A stretch of DNA of 31,399 nt from positions 1-31,399 of the forward strand of contig JAVYAJ010000015.1 in assembly GCA_032229885.1 (NCBI GenBank). The letters run 5' to 3'. The stretch comes from Anammoximicrobium sp032229885. Its GTDB lineage: Bacteria; Planctomycetota; Planctomycetia; Pirellulales; Pirellulaceae. The first letter of the stretch is position 1, and the number at the start of each line of letters is the position of its first letter. This document shows positions 14,981-22,856 of the stretch, in pieces. The translations under genes and the position numbers were made by a program. The notes beneath the pieces were generated by a model. That model saw only the letters and a list, made by a program, of their open reading frames with translations, did not search any database and had not been told where the DNA came from.

Positions 14981-16408
14981 ATGTCCAGCGTCCTTCGAAA
15001 ACCCTCGTCGCGTCGCGATTTTCTGAAAACAGCCGGCGGTGTCGCCACGGTCTCGTCGTTGGCGGGCATTGGCATTCCTCGAGTCCACGCAGCCGAAAAC
15101 AACACGATCCGCGTGGCTGTGATCGGCTGCGGCGCGCGCGGCACGGGCGCAGTGGCCAATGCGCTGGTCGTCAACCAAGGGCCGCTCGAATTGGTGGCGA
15201 TGGCTGACCTATTTCCCGGCGTGATCGAGCGCCGGCTCAACTACCTACAAGGCGAGATCCAGGCCAGTTGGGATCGAACCCAGGCCGGCGGACTGGGGTC
15301 CCGGATCGACGTTCCGCCCGAACGCCGGTTCGTCGGCTTCGACGCCTATCGCCATGCCATGGACTGTCTGCGTCCCGGCGACATCGCCATCCTGGCCACT
15401 CCGCCGGTTTTTCGCTGGGTGCATTTCGGCTATGCCATCCAAAAGGGATTGAACGTCTTCATGGAAAAGCCGCTGACGTCCGACGGTCCCACGTCGCGGC
15501 GCATGCTGCAACAAGCAGAACAGTCGATCGCCAAGAACCTCAAGGTCGGCGTGGGCCTGATGTCCCGCCACAGTCGGCCGATCCAGCAGTTGCACCAGCG
15601 GATTCGCGACGGGGAAATCGGCGACATCTTCTTGTTGCGGGCGTACCGGCTGATCGGCCCGCTGGGGTCGGCGTTCTCGAATCGCTGGCCCGGGACGCCC
15701 AGTGAACTGCTCTGGCAAATCCAGCGTTTCCACAGTTTTATCTGGGCCAGCGGCGGATGCTTCAACGATTTCTACATCCACGTGATCGACAACGCCTGCT
15801 GGATGAAGGACGCTTGGCCCGTCAAGGCTCAGGCGATCGGCGGCCGCCACTACCGCACCGGGCCCGATGGCCAGCCCTACGTCGACCAAAACTTCGACAC
15901 GTACGGCGTGGAATACACGTTCGCCGACGGCGCCAAACTGATGCTCGACGGCCGTTGCATCCCCGGCTGTCACAACGATCATTCGAGTTGCGCGCAAGGC
16001 GCCAAAGGCGCAGCGATCATCTCGCGGGCGGGCGACTGTGGGCCGCCGTCGAGCACCTACCGAACCCATTCGTTCGACCCTGCCGACCTGATCTGGCAGT
16101 CTGAAACAATTCCTGGCGAGCACAGTCCCTACAACAACGAGTGGAACGATCTGGTCGACGCCATTCGCGGCGACAAGCCTTATAACGAGGTCAAAAGCGG
16201 CGTCGAGGCAAGCATCGTGTCGAACATGGGCCGTCGAGCCGCCCATACCGGCGGGGTGGTCACGTTTGACGAGGCGCTGGAGGACGAGCAAGAGTTCGCG
16301 CCCGGCGTCGATCAGTGGACCGCCGATTCGCCGGCTCCGATCCAAGCGGACGCCGACGGGCGATACCCGGTCCCACAACCGGGAATTGTTGCACAGCGCG
16401 AGTATTGA
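14981..16408 (+). CDS. Tat-exported Gfo/Idh/MocA-family oxidoreductase
   Basis: A 475-residue protein with a classical twin-arginine signal (SRRDFLKTAGG at 10-20, hydrophobic to about 38). The Rossmann domain begins IRVAVIGCGARGTGA, a glycine-rich NAD(P)-binding loop. FMEKPLTSDG carries the conserved Lys of the EKP motif. The C-terminal domain has the YIHVIDNACWM segment, with the conserved His, and a long sugar-pocket region. Exported Gfo/Idh/MocA proteins are strongly expanded in planctomycetes and act on sugars or glycosides; as a Tat substrate it would be exported folded, with its nucleotide bound. Substrate is unknown. It closes the plus-strand cluster of exported enzymes. Confidence 0.93.
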   Translation: MSSVLRKPSSRRDFLKTAGGVATVSSLAGIGIPRVHAAENNTIRVAVIGCGARGTGAVANALVVNQGPLELVAMADLFPGVIERRLNYLQGEIQASWDRTQAGGLGSRIDVPPERRFVGFDAYRHAMDCLRPGDIAILATPPVFRWVHFGYAIQKGLNVFMEKPLTSDGPTSRRMLQQAEQSIAKNLKVGVGLMSRHSRPIQQLHQRIRDGEIGDIFLLRAYRLIGPLGSAFSNRWPGTPSELLWQIQRFHSFIWASGGCFNDFYIHVIDNACWMKDAWPVKAQAIGGRHYRTGPDGQPYVDQNFDTYGVEYTFADGAKLMLDGRCIPGCHNDHSSCAQGAKGAAIISRAGDCGPPSSTYRTHSFDPADLIWQSETIPGEHSPYNNEWNDLVDAIRGDKPYNEVKSGVEASIVSNMGRRAAHTGGVVTFDEALEDEQEFAPGVDQWTADSPAPIQADADGRYPVPQPGIVAQREY

Positions 16409-16550
16409 CCCGCGACGCCTGGTCGTCGGTCGCTCGATCTTCGCGGGAACCTTGCCGGCGACGGCCAGCGGATGTTCCATCCGCGACGCGCTGTCGCCGT
16501 AGATCGCGACGAAATGCTAGACCGACTTGAATCCGTGGATCTCGTCAAGG

Positions 16551-17639
16551 CTAGTGGCTCAACCGGCTGCGGTAGCGGACGCTGATGCGTTCGAGCGTTG
16601 CCCGGTCTTCGGCCGAGAGCGACTTGCTGCCGTGTTGATGCAGCCGCTGTAAGATCTCGTCCAGTCGCCGTTCCTCTTCCGCTTCCTGGTCGTGCTGGTG
16701 AACCCCCAGCAGCTCTTGCCGACGCTGCAGCTCGCCGTGGCGCTGCGGTTGTCGCCCGAACGCGTCGGCAAAGCTGTCCGTGTCCTCGTCGGATTCGTCG
16801 TCTTTGAGATCCAGCAAAGCCAGCTCGGCAGCCAAGTCATCATCGATCGGCCAGCGCTGTCGCGCAGCCGCGTCGAGGGCCGCCCTCTCGTCCTCGTGCT
16901 GGGCGCTGAAGAACAGAAAAATACATAGCAAGACAAGGGCGAACGGAGCGGGCACGAGGCCGGCTGAGTCGTCGAACGGCATCACGAACGCGGCGCAGGC
17001 CAGACCGATCACCAGGATTTTGGCTAGCGTCGCGACGATCCACGAAGCGTGCTGCCGCCCCAACGTCGGCGATAGGATCAGCAGCGCCGCGCGCAGCGCG
17101 GCGCCGCCGTCGAAAGGAAATACAGGCAACAGATTGACCAGCAGCAGAGTCCAATTGATCCAAAAGATCAGCTTCGCGAGAACCACCGCCGTTGTCCCCA
17201 CGGTCAGTTGTTCGGGGGCCAGCGGGTTCAACAGATCCAGAAGCGTTGCCGACGCGCCGATCAGCATCGGCGCCGCCAGCAGGCACACCGCCAGTTGCAT
17301 CGCTGGGCCCGCCAAGTGAACCAAGAGTTCGGCTCGCGGGTCGCGGATCTGCCGGGCGCGGACCAAGCCGCCCCACGGAACCAGAACCAGCGCATCCAGG
17401 CGGCCGCCGAGCTGGCGCGCGGCCCACAAATGCCCCAGCTCGTGAAGCGCCACGCTGCCGCTGAGGACGAGCAGGGCGTAAATTGCCAGCCGATCCACAT
17501 GAGGCGTGCCGCTGGCCTTGTTTTCCCACCAGCTCAGATAGCACGTCAACGCGGCGAACAGGAAGAAGAACATGTGCACGTGCACATGGACTCTACCCCA
17601 ACGGCCGAACCCGAGACTCCAACTGACGTGATCGTGCAT
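16551..17639 (-). CDS. M50 site-2-type membrane metalloprotease with acidic C-terminal tail
   Basis: A 362-residue polytopic protein. The N-terminus (SWSLGFGRWGRVHVHVHMFF) is typical of bacterial site-2 protease homologues. HELGH at 66-70 holds the two zinc histidines and catalytic Glu, HLAGP follows at 108-112, and NLLPVFPFDGG at 169-179 supplies the third ligand Asp177. About six hydrophobic segments are visible. After the last (about 225-243), a 118-residue soluble tail contains an acidic stretch (DDESDEDTDS) and ends in RLDEILQRLHQHG followed by SLSAEDRATLERISVRYR, a helical motif like that at the C-terminus of many rhomboid proteases. Likely role: regulated intramembrane proteolysis. No CBS or PDZ domain is present. 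The ATG at 17639 lacks a clear ribosome site. Confidence 0.9.
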   Translation of the reverse strand: MHDHVSWSLGFGRWGRVHVHVHMFFFLFAALTCYLSWWENKASGTPHVDRLAIYALLVLSGSVALHELGHLWAARQLGGRLDALVLVPWGGLVRARQIRDPRAELLVHLAGPAMQLAVCLLAAPMLIGASATLLDLLNPLAPEQLTVGTTAVVLAKLIFWINWTLLLVNLLPVFPFDGGAALRAALLILSPTLGRQHASWIVATLAKILVIGLACAAFVMPFDDSAGLVPAPFALVLLCIFLFFSAQHEDERAALDAAARQRWPIDDDLAAELALLDLKDDESDEDTDSFADAFGRQPQRHGELQRRQELLGVHQHDQEAEEERRLDEILQRLHQHGSKSLSAEDRATLERISVRYRSRLSH

Positions 17640-17837
17640 GGCAATGACTAGTACGGTCTGGCGAGCAAAAAGGTTTGCTCGACCGAGAGCAGATTGTCGT
17701 CACCCTTAAATCGTACCGCGCACGGTTGATATCGACCACGCTGGGTCCGTCTTGTGCAATCGGGGCAGGCCGAAGCCCATTCGAGACATGACGCGGCGAC
17801 TCGTTCCGAGTATAGCATTTCGCCCGGGGCCGTACAA

Positions 17838-17855
17838 CGCGCGGCGCGCCGCGCG
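17838..17855. promoter_or_regulatory. 18-bp perfect GC palindrome
   Basis: CGCGCGGCGCGCCGCGCG is its own reverse complement. It lies about 200 bp upstream of the M50 start and 230 bp upstream of the M24 start, so it could be an operator acting on both divergent genes or simply a structural element. Confidence 0.4.
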
Positions 17856-17979
17856 CTATGCACCCCCCCGCTTGTCGCGGATCCCGGCACGGAACGTTAT
17901 CCGTTGTCGCCACACGCGTCGGAGAGGCGAGTGTGCCATGATTTTGGCCCTCTGTCGTTTCGCGGTCGCGTGGCGCATC

Positions 17980-17985
17980 TACAAT
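17980..17985 (+). promoter_or_regulatory. Possible -10 box for the M24 peptidase gene
   Basis: TACAAT matches the sigma-70 -10 consensus at five of six bases. The hexamer 16 bp upstream (TTTCGC, 17958-17963) is a poor -35. The predicted leader is about 90 nt. Confidence 0.3.
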
Positions 17986-18084
17986 GGGATGCGATCCAGC
18001 TTTCCCGAGACGCCTCGTTCCGCGTGAAACCACGCTGACGCAACGCGTCAGATTCGATCTATCGCCTTGAGTCAAGGAGCAGAC

Positions 18085-19179
18085 GTGAACCCCTACGAGA
18101 TCGACGTCGAGCGCAGTCGAGGCCGCCAACAACGGTTGATCGATGTCATGCGCCAGCACGATCTGCCGTTGGCGATCGTCACGCAACCCGAGCACGTCCA
18201 GTGGCTCGCGGGCTTGCGATTCGGCCCGCTGTTTCAGACGGCGGCGGCGTTGACGGCGGACGGGCGGCTGACGGTTGCCGCCCCGTACGGCGTCGAAGCC
18301 GCCACGGCGGACGAGATCGTGGTGTTCGAAGCCCACTGGCACGCGACGCTGCGCAATGATCAACGGGCCGCGGCGATGGCGGCCCTGCGCACGCGTCTCC
18401 AGCATTTTCCGCCGGGCCGTTTGGGGGTCGAGTTCTCGACGTTCGGTCGGCATCTGGATATCGGTTCGGCCGCGCTATTCGACATCGAACCCGCCCTCCT
18501 GCGGCTGCGACGGCGCAAGGATCCGGACGAACTGGCCAAGATCCGTCAAGCGATCGCGGCCACCGGGCGGATGTACGCGCGAGCCCGCGAGATCATCCAG
18601 CCGGGGATCAGCGAACTCGAAGTGTTCAGCCAACTGCAGGCTGTCGCCGTCGAGACGGTAGGCGAGATGCTGACGGGCGCCGGCAATGACTATCAATGCG
18701 CCTCGGCCGGCGGGCCGCCGCGGCGCCGACCGGCGGCGGCCGGCGAGCTGTATATCCTGGACCTGGGGCCTGCGTTCCGCGGATATTACGCAGACAACTG
18801 CCGTACGATCGCGGTGACACGGCCCGACGACGCTCAGCAACAAGCCTGGGGCCACATCGTGCAGGTGTTCGAGCACGTGGAACGCGTGGCGCGGGCGGGC
18901 GTCAGCGCACGGCAGTTGTTCCACGACGCCGCGGCCATTCTGGACCGGGCCCCGCTCGGCAAGTTTACGCATCACCTGGGGCATGGGGTCGGCCTGTATC
19001 CCCACGAGGCGCCGCATCTGAACCCGCGATGGGATGACGTGCTCGAGCCGGGCGACTTGCTCGCCGTCGAACCGGGGCTGTACGCTCCGGAATTGCGGGC
19101 CGGGATTCGGCTCGAAAACAACTACCTCGTGACCGCCGACGGCCTCGAGCTATTGAGCGATTTCCCGCTGAATCTGTAG
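18085..19179 (+). CDS. M24-family Xaa-Pro peptidase
   Basis: A 364-residue cytoplasmic protein. The GTG at 18085 is chosen because AAGGAG (18074-18079) lies 5 bases ahead; a TTG six codons earlier would put that site inside the gene. The N-terminal creatinase-like domain (1-150) is followed by the pita-bread catalytic domain. All five metal ligands are recognisable: LDLGP (Asp), YYADNCRT (Asp), HHLGHGVGLYPHE (His), AVEPGLY (Glu) and RLENNYLVT (Glu). Enzymes of this type remove an N-terminal residue before proline from peptides, typically with two Mn or Co ions. The gene is monocistronic. Confidence 0.93.
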   Translation: MNPYEIDVERSRGRQQRLIDVMRQHDLPLAIVTQPEHVQWLAGLRFGPLFQTAAALTADGRLTVAAPYGVEAATADEIVVFEAHWHATLRNDQRAAAMAALRTRLQHFPPGRLGVEFSTFGRHLDIGSAALFDIEPALLRLRRRKDPDELAKIRQAIAATGRMYARAREIIQPGISELEVFSQLQAVAVETVGEMLTGAGNDYQCASAGGPPRRRPAAAGELYILDLGPAFRGYYADNCRTIAVTRPDDAQQQAWGHIVQVFEHVERVARAGVSARQLFHDAAAILDRAPLGKFTHHLGHGVGLYPHEAPHLNPRWDDVLEPGDLLAVEPGLYAPELRAGIRLENNYLVTADGLELLSDFPLNL

Positions 19180-19210
19180 CACGGCTTACGCGCATCGTGA
19201 ACTCGATGAA

Positions 19211-19323
19211 CGTATTTTTACTTCGCGCAGCTCGAAATGGCACTTGGCACGGCGGACTTCAGTTCGTCTTTATCGTACGGAACCTGATGTGCGCGAGGCC
19301 ATTCTTTCCTGCGCTCGGTATAA
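19211..19323 (+). repeat. Dispersed ~105-bp repeat, copy 2
   Basis: Second copy of the element at 4894-5004, same orientation, roughly 85-90% identical from ACTTCGCGC (19220) to TATAA (19323). It starts 31 bp after the M24 peptidase stop. It fills much of the 320-bp gap before the convergent yqgE gene; nothing else is recognised in that gap. Confidence 0.8.
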
Positions 19324-19499
19324 GCTCTCGTGGCGAGTTTCTAAGCCCTCGCAGCCACGACGGAGCGTGGCCACCTCGGGGCGATGCCGACGCCAAACGC
19401 GGCGCGTTCGGTCGCGGCCCGCGGCTGTGGTGTCGTACCCAGGCGGCCCATCTGTCCACGGTCGAGCAGTCGAGTACGAGCGCGGCTGCGCGGTGAATC

Positions 19500-20051
19500 T
19501 CAGTTGCAGGTCGGATCGGACGGCGGCGGGACATTGTTCATCAGCGGATGAATGACCTGGTCGCCAATTTGCTGAGCCGCGAGGCGCCACAGCGTGTCGG
19601 CATCGCCGAATACGTGCTCGGACGACGCCGGCAAGACCATCCAACCGCCGATCCGCAGCTCGCGTTCGAGCTGGCCCGGCGCCCAGCCAGAATAGCCGTT
19701 GAACATGCGGAGCAATTTCTGCGGCTTGCGCACCAAGTCGTTCAACCGATCGCGGTGCGTGGAAAAATAGACGCCCGGCAAGACCTCGTTTTCCGAGCAG
19801 GCTTCGTTGGTGTGCAGAGCCATCAACGGTCCAGAGACCGGGCCACCGACATACAGCGCATCATCGTTCTCGCACGGATCGTCTGAAATGGATTCCCATG
19901 CCTCGCGAATCGTGCCGTCCGTCGGACGGTTCAAGACGACGCCCAACGCCCCCTGCTCGTCATGATGAATGATCAGCACGACGGTCCGAAAGAAATTTCC
20001 ATCGGACAGCCGTGGCGACGCCACCAACAAATGCCCTGCTAGAGATCGCAT
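19500..20051 (-). CDS. yqgE: YqgE/AlgH (UPF0301) family protein
   Basis: A 183-residue protein from ATG 20051, with GGGAG 8 bases upstream. The whole family pattern is present: SLAGHLLVASPRLSDGNFFR at the start, then VVLIIHHDEQGALGVVLNRP, YVGGPV, and YSGWAPGQLERELRIGGWMV in the second half. Normal family length is about 185 residues, so it is complete. No biochemical function is firmly established for this family; AlgH was named for an effect on alginate regulation. A -10 hexamer and a 12-bp palindrome lie just upstream. Confidence 0.95.
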   Translation of the reverse strand: MRSLAGHLLVASPRLSDGNFFRTVVLIIHHDEQGALGVVLNRPTDGTIREAWESISDDPCENDDALYVGGPVSGPLMALHTNEACSENEVLPGVYFSTHRDRLNDLVRKPQKLLRMFNGYSGWAPGQLERELRIGGWMVLPASSEHVFGDADTLWRLAAQQIGDQVIHPLMNNVPPPSDPTCN

Positions 20052-20084
20052 GGTTTTACTCCCGCCACGAAACTCTCTGCCCGC

Positions 20085-20105
20085 ATTGTATACCGACCGC
20101 GGTCG
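20085..20105 (-). promoter_or_regulatory. yqgE promoter -10 with adjacent palindrome
   Basis: On the minus strand TATACAAT includes a TACAAT -10 box (20090 to 20085), which predicts a leader of about 27 nt before the ATG at 20051. The perfect 12-bp palindrome CGACCGCGGTCG (20094-20105) occupies the spacer between -10 and -35, a classic operator position. No clear -35 is visible, consistent with a regulated or activator-dependent promoter. Confidence 0.45.
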
Positions 20106-20365
20106 AAGGTGGTAGACTTCGGGCGTCGCCCGAGACGCATACGGGCAAAGAACGCGCTCGGTCGCTTGCGATCGAATCTGGGGCGGGCCACGCGGTCGTG
20201 CGCGCGAGACGGCCGCGAGCCGACAATCCGTTGTTTCGCCGACGCTTCGGCGTTCACGATCGGCAGTCGCGGACGGCGTTCGGTCGGCCGCGGCATACGT
20301 ACCCTGGGGCGAGCGCACATGGAAGGCGTCGTCGTAGCGCAGGCGGGCCTGCGCGCGAGCGGTCA

Positions 20366-20384
20366 ACGCGGCCAGAGGCCGCGT
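20366..20384 (+). repeat. GCGGC-N5-GCCGC hairpin repeat, copy 2
   Basis: ACGCGGC-CAGAG-GCCGCGT, followed by CCACGCCGGGGAAC. It has the same 7-bp stem as the copy at 27267-27285 but a different loop, and shares the downstream CCACGC...GGGGAAC block with it. Confidence 0.7.
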
Positions 20385-20428
20385 CCACGCCGGGGAACAC
20401 GCGGGTTCGTCATCCGGCGCCAATTGCC

Positions 20429-21448
20429 TCAGCCGCCTGGACGCGGCTGGCCCCATGTCTCGTCCCACACACAACCAGCCCAGGACCAACCGACGCCGAA
20501 ACCGACCAGCAAGTTGCGCATCCCGACGTTCAGGCGGCCTTCGCGCCGGAGATGATCGATCAGGATGGGAAGCGTCGAAGACACCGTGTTGCCACAATGT
20601 TCCAACAGCAACGGCATCCGATCCTCGCCGATCCCTAGCCGCAGTTGCAGTTGTTCGAGCATTTTCTTAGTCGCTTGGTGCAGCAGGTACAGGTCGATGT
20701 CGCTACGATCCACCCGCGCTGTGTCCAGAATCTGGTCGATCAGCTTGGGAACCTGGGCGACGGTAAAGCTGATCAAGCTCGGACCGTCCATGTACAGCAA
20801 ACTGGGCCACCGTTTCCGATGGCGCGGCGCGATCGCGTCTCTTACCGGCCGTGCGCCGCCTTCGGCGACCAGCAACGTGTCCGCGCCTTCGCCATCGGTG
20901 CCATACCGAAAGGCGTGCAGCGAGGGCGCGTCGCCGGCTTCGATCAATGTAGCCGCCGCCGCATCGCCAAAGATCGTCCGCAGGCTGCGGTCCGTCGGGT
21001 GGATATAGCGCGAGTAGGTCTCGGCGGTGATCAGCAACACCCGGCGGCACGAGCCGACTCGGATCAATCCATCGGCCAGCGCGAGGCCGTAGACAAAGCC
21101 GGAACATCCCAGGTTGAAATCCAGCGCGCCGACACTGGTGGGCAGACCGAGCCGCGATTGCATCAAGCACGCGGTGGTCGGCAAAGGATAATCCGGTGTC
21201 TGGGTGCACAACAAGAGAAAATCGATGCTGGCGGGATCGATATTGAATTGGTCGAACAACTTACGCGCCGCCGCAACCCCCAAGTCCGAGGCGCATTCGC
21301 CAGGCGCCGCGATGTGTCGCGAGGCGATACCCGTCTTTTCGTAGATTAACTCCATTTCCCAATCGGGAAAGGCTCGCTTGAGCTCGGCGTTGGTCTCTAT
21401 CTTTTCCGGATAGTGGACGGCGATGGGGCCGATCGTCGCGTACTTCAC
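20429..21448 (-). CDS. FabH-like beta-ketoacyl-ACP synthase III
   Basis: A 339-residue KAS III-type condensing enzyme. The GTG at 21448 is preferred to a TTG at 21478 because GAGG lies about 10 bases ahead and the product then begins MKYATIGPIAVHYPE, as in relatives. The triad is intact: Cys115 in NLGCSGFVYGL, His257 in LLHQATKK and Asn287 in EHCGNTVSS. The C-terminal FGVGWSWAGCV matches the family FGGGxxWG end. FabH primes fatty acid synthesis by joining acetyl-CoA (or another acyl-CoA) to malonyl-ACP. No other fab gene is adjacent, and this subgroup (HQAT, YSRYI, GWSWAG) is also found in specialised acyl or lipid pathways. I therefore withhold the fabH symbol. Confidence 0.9.
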   Translation of the reverse strand: MKYATIGPIAVHYPEKIETNAELKRAFPDWEMELIYEKTGIASRHIAAPGECASDLGVAAARKLFDQFNIDPASIDFLLLCTQTPDYPLPTTACLMQSRLGLPTSVGALDFNLGCSGFVYGLALADGLIRVGSCRRVLLITAETYSRYIHPTDRSLRTIFGDAAAATLIEAGDAPSLHAFRYGTDGEGADTLLVAEGGARPVRDAIAPRHRKRWPSLLYMDGPSLISFTVAQVPKLIDQILDTARVDRSDIDLYLLHQATKKMLEQLQLRLGIGEDRMPLLLEHCGNTVSSTLPILIDHLRREGRLNVGMRNLLVGFGVGWSWAGCVWDETWGQPRPGG

Positions 21449-21552
21449 AGGCGCTATACCTCGATTGTCGGGTCGCAATTGAGAAGTGAAAACGATAACG
21501 GCGTCGATCGCAAGCGTCCATACAGATACCCGCGGAACCGCCGCGGCGCCGG

Positions 21553-22197
21553 TTAGGATTTGGGTTGCGGCTCGGATCCCGGGCCGACCGCCGCCGCAAT
21601 CCGCTCGCGCAACTCAGCCCCGACGATTCCGCTCAAGGCATCGACGACCGCGTCGACGGTGACTTCGACGGTTCCGTCCGCGGTCTGGTAGGTGAACCCC
21701 GCCTCGGCCAGCGTTCCACGCAGGTCGATCCGCTCGGATCCGGCTGCGTCTTCGCGCAATGCGGCGATCGTTCCGTTCAGCAGCCGGCGCCGCGCCGCCT
21801 CCGAGACATTGATGACAATCGCCCGGCCGCCGCTCGCGTCGGCTGTCGCGTACTGGCGAACCACGTCGCTGATCAACCCGCCCAGAAAGTCGCCATCGTC
21901 CAGTTTTTCTTGAACGGCCTGACTCAACACGCTCTGGATGCCGCGGCTGAGGGCTTCTTGCAGTCGCAGTACCGTGTCGCGCGCCGCAAGCCGCAACTCG
22001 CTGTCCGTGCGAGCGAGAATCATCTTGCTTTCGTTCTGCGCCTGGGCAATGATTTGCTGAGCTTGTTTTTCGGCCTCGGCCAACCGCTGTTGGGCCTGGG
22101 CTTGCGCCTCGGCCCGAATCTTGTCGCCATCCTCCCGCCCCGCCTCGACGCCATCCTTCTGCAGTCTGTTGACAAACTCTTCGATCGTCTGAACCAT
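21553..22197 (-). CDS. V-type ATPase subunit E-like protein (orphan)
   Basis: A 214-residue protein from ATG 22197, with GAGGAAATC immediately before it. Residues 15-75 form a charged, Ala/Gln/Glu-rich coiled coil (AQAQQRLAEAEKQAQQIIAQA). The C-terminal half (about 110-205) is a globular domain ending GTLAEAGFTYQTADGTVEVTVD, like the V/A-ATPase peripheral-stalk E subunit. FliH-type stalk proteins are the main alternative. In V/A-type ATPases the E subunit, with a G/H partner, links the A3B3 head to subunit I (a). No other ATPase subunit is in the window, and the gene has its own sigma-70-like promoter. It is thus an isolated stalk-like gene 104 bp upstream of the KAS III gene. Confidence 0.75.
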   Translation of the reverse strand: MVQTIEEFVNRLQKDGVEAGREDGDKIRAEAQAQAQQRLAEAEKQAQQIIAQAQNESKMILARTDSELRLAARDTVLRLQEALSRGIQSVLSQAVQEKLDDGDFLGGLISDVVRQYATADASGGRAIVINVSEAARRRLLNGTIAALREDAAGSERIDLRGTLAEAGFTYQTADGTVEVTVDAVVDALSGIVGAELRERIAAAVGPGSEPQPKS

Positions 22198-22244
22198 GAT
22201 TTCCTCGTATCGCCTCACAAGTCCGGGGCTTGTCGAAAGCGTAG

Positions 22245-22273
22245 ATCGTACCACTGCCGTCCCCTCTTGCCAA
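22245..22273 (-). promoter_or_regulatory. Sigma-70-like promoter for the V-ATPase E-like gene
   Basis: On the minus strand TTGGCA (22273-22268), a 17-bp spacer and TACGAT (22250-22245) match the consensus at 5/6 and 4/6. The predicted start is about 40 nt upstream of the ATG. Confidence 0.55.
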
Positions 22274-22413
22274 TCGGTGGCCGACGCGGCGAGAACGCCG
22301 GTGCGGGCTCGACAAGGCACTTGCGACACGCCTTTTCCGTCGCGGCGCCGCGCTGCCGTCCGCGCGGCTTGCCCCCCGCGTCCGGGTGTGCGCGCATGGG
22401 CGGGGGGGCAGAC

Positions 22414-22432
22414 AAGCGGCTGAAAGCCGCTT
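22414..22432 (+). repeat. GCGGC-N5-GCCGC hairpin repeat, copy 3
   Basis: AAGCGGC-TGAAA-GCCGCTT, followed by CCACC. The outer pairs are A-T/A-T where copies 2 and 4 have A-T/C-G, so the structure is kept although the bases change. Confidence 0.7.
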
Positions 22433-22699
22433 CCACCTCTCGCGTCCGCACACATGGCGTGGCAGGCCGCGCTCGTGGATGCGGCATCCGGCAGCATGCT
22501 TCCGTGCGCGACCTTGTGGAGCGACGACAACCCAATGGGTCGCGGGAACGCCGCGCGTTGTCGCCGACCCTCGGTTCAGCGCGACCTCGCCACGCGGGCT
22601 CGCAACCGAGCATCTTTACGATGATCAGGAGGTTCGTTGGCCAGTGTTTGCCGCCGCTTCCGCTGCGCGTCCTACGCGAAGCAGCGGCCTCGGCAAAAC

Positions 22700-22727
22700 T
22701 TGCCGCACCGATGGACAGCGCTACAAT
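22700..22727 (+). promoter_or_regulatory. Sigma-70-like promoter for the carbonic anhydrase gene
   Basis: TTGCCG (22700-22705), a 16-bp spacer and TACAAT (22722-22727) match the consensus at 4/6 and 5/6. The leader to the ATG at 22857 would be about 120 nt. Confidence 0.5.
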
Positions 22728-22856
22728 GGCGTGAATGTTTCTGGCAGACACCGGCCTGCGCAACGCGGCGGAGCGCCGTCGGCCGTTCGCGCCCCGGAAA
22801 CCGGCGTCTGGCGAGAAAACAGTCCGTTCGTGGTCTTTCAAAAAGGAGCCTTGGCG

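Larger units (their letters stand above)
17640..18084. other. Divergent intergenic region
   Basis: A 445-bp gap between the M50 protease (minus) and the M24 peptidase (plus). It contains an 18-bp perfect palindrome at 17838-17855 and a -10-like TACAAT at 17980. No gene is supported. Signals for both genes should lie here. Confidence 0.55.
20052..20428. other. Intergenic region upstream of yqgE
   Basis: A 377-bp gap between two minus-strand genes. It holds the yqgE promoter signals and a hairpin GCGCAGGC-GG-GCCTGCGC (20337-20354), immediately followed by a GCGGC-type repeat hairpin (20366-20384). A third hairpin, CAGCCGC/GCGGCTG (20430-20449), overlaps the end of the KAS III gene and might terminate it. 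No gene is supported. Confidence 0.5.
22198..22856. other. Divergent intergenic region
   Basis: A 659-bp gap between the V-ATPase E-like gene (minus) and the carbonic anhydrase (plus). It contains one promoter for each direction (22245-22273 minus; 22700-22727 plus), a G7 run at 22402-22408, the hairpin repeat at 22414-22432, and a palindromic GGATGC-G-GCATCC at 22478-22490, whose minus strand resembles a half-decayed copy of the same repeat. No gene is supported. Confidence 0.55.

Noticed and set aside
15245..16480. A 411-codon minus-strand frame over the exported Gfo/Idh/MocA gene
   Set aside because: The opposite strand encodes an intact family member with Tat signal and EKP motif; the antisense product matches nothing.
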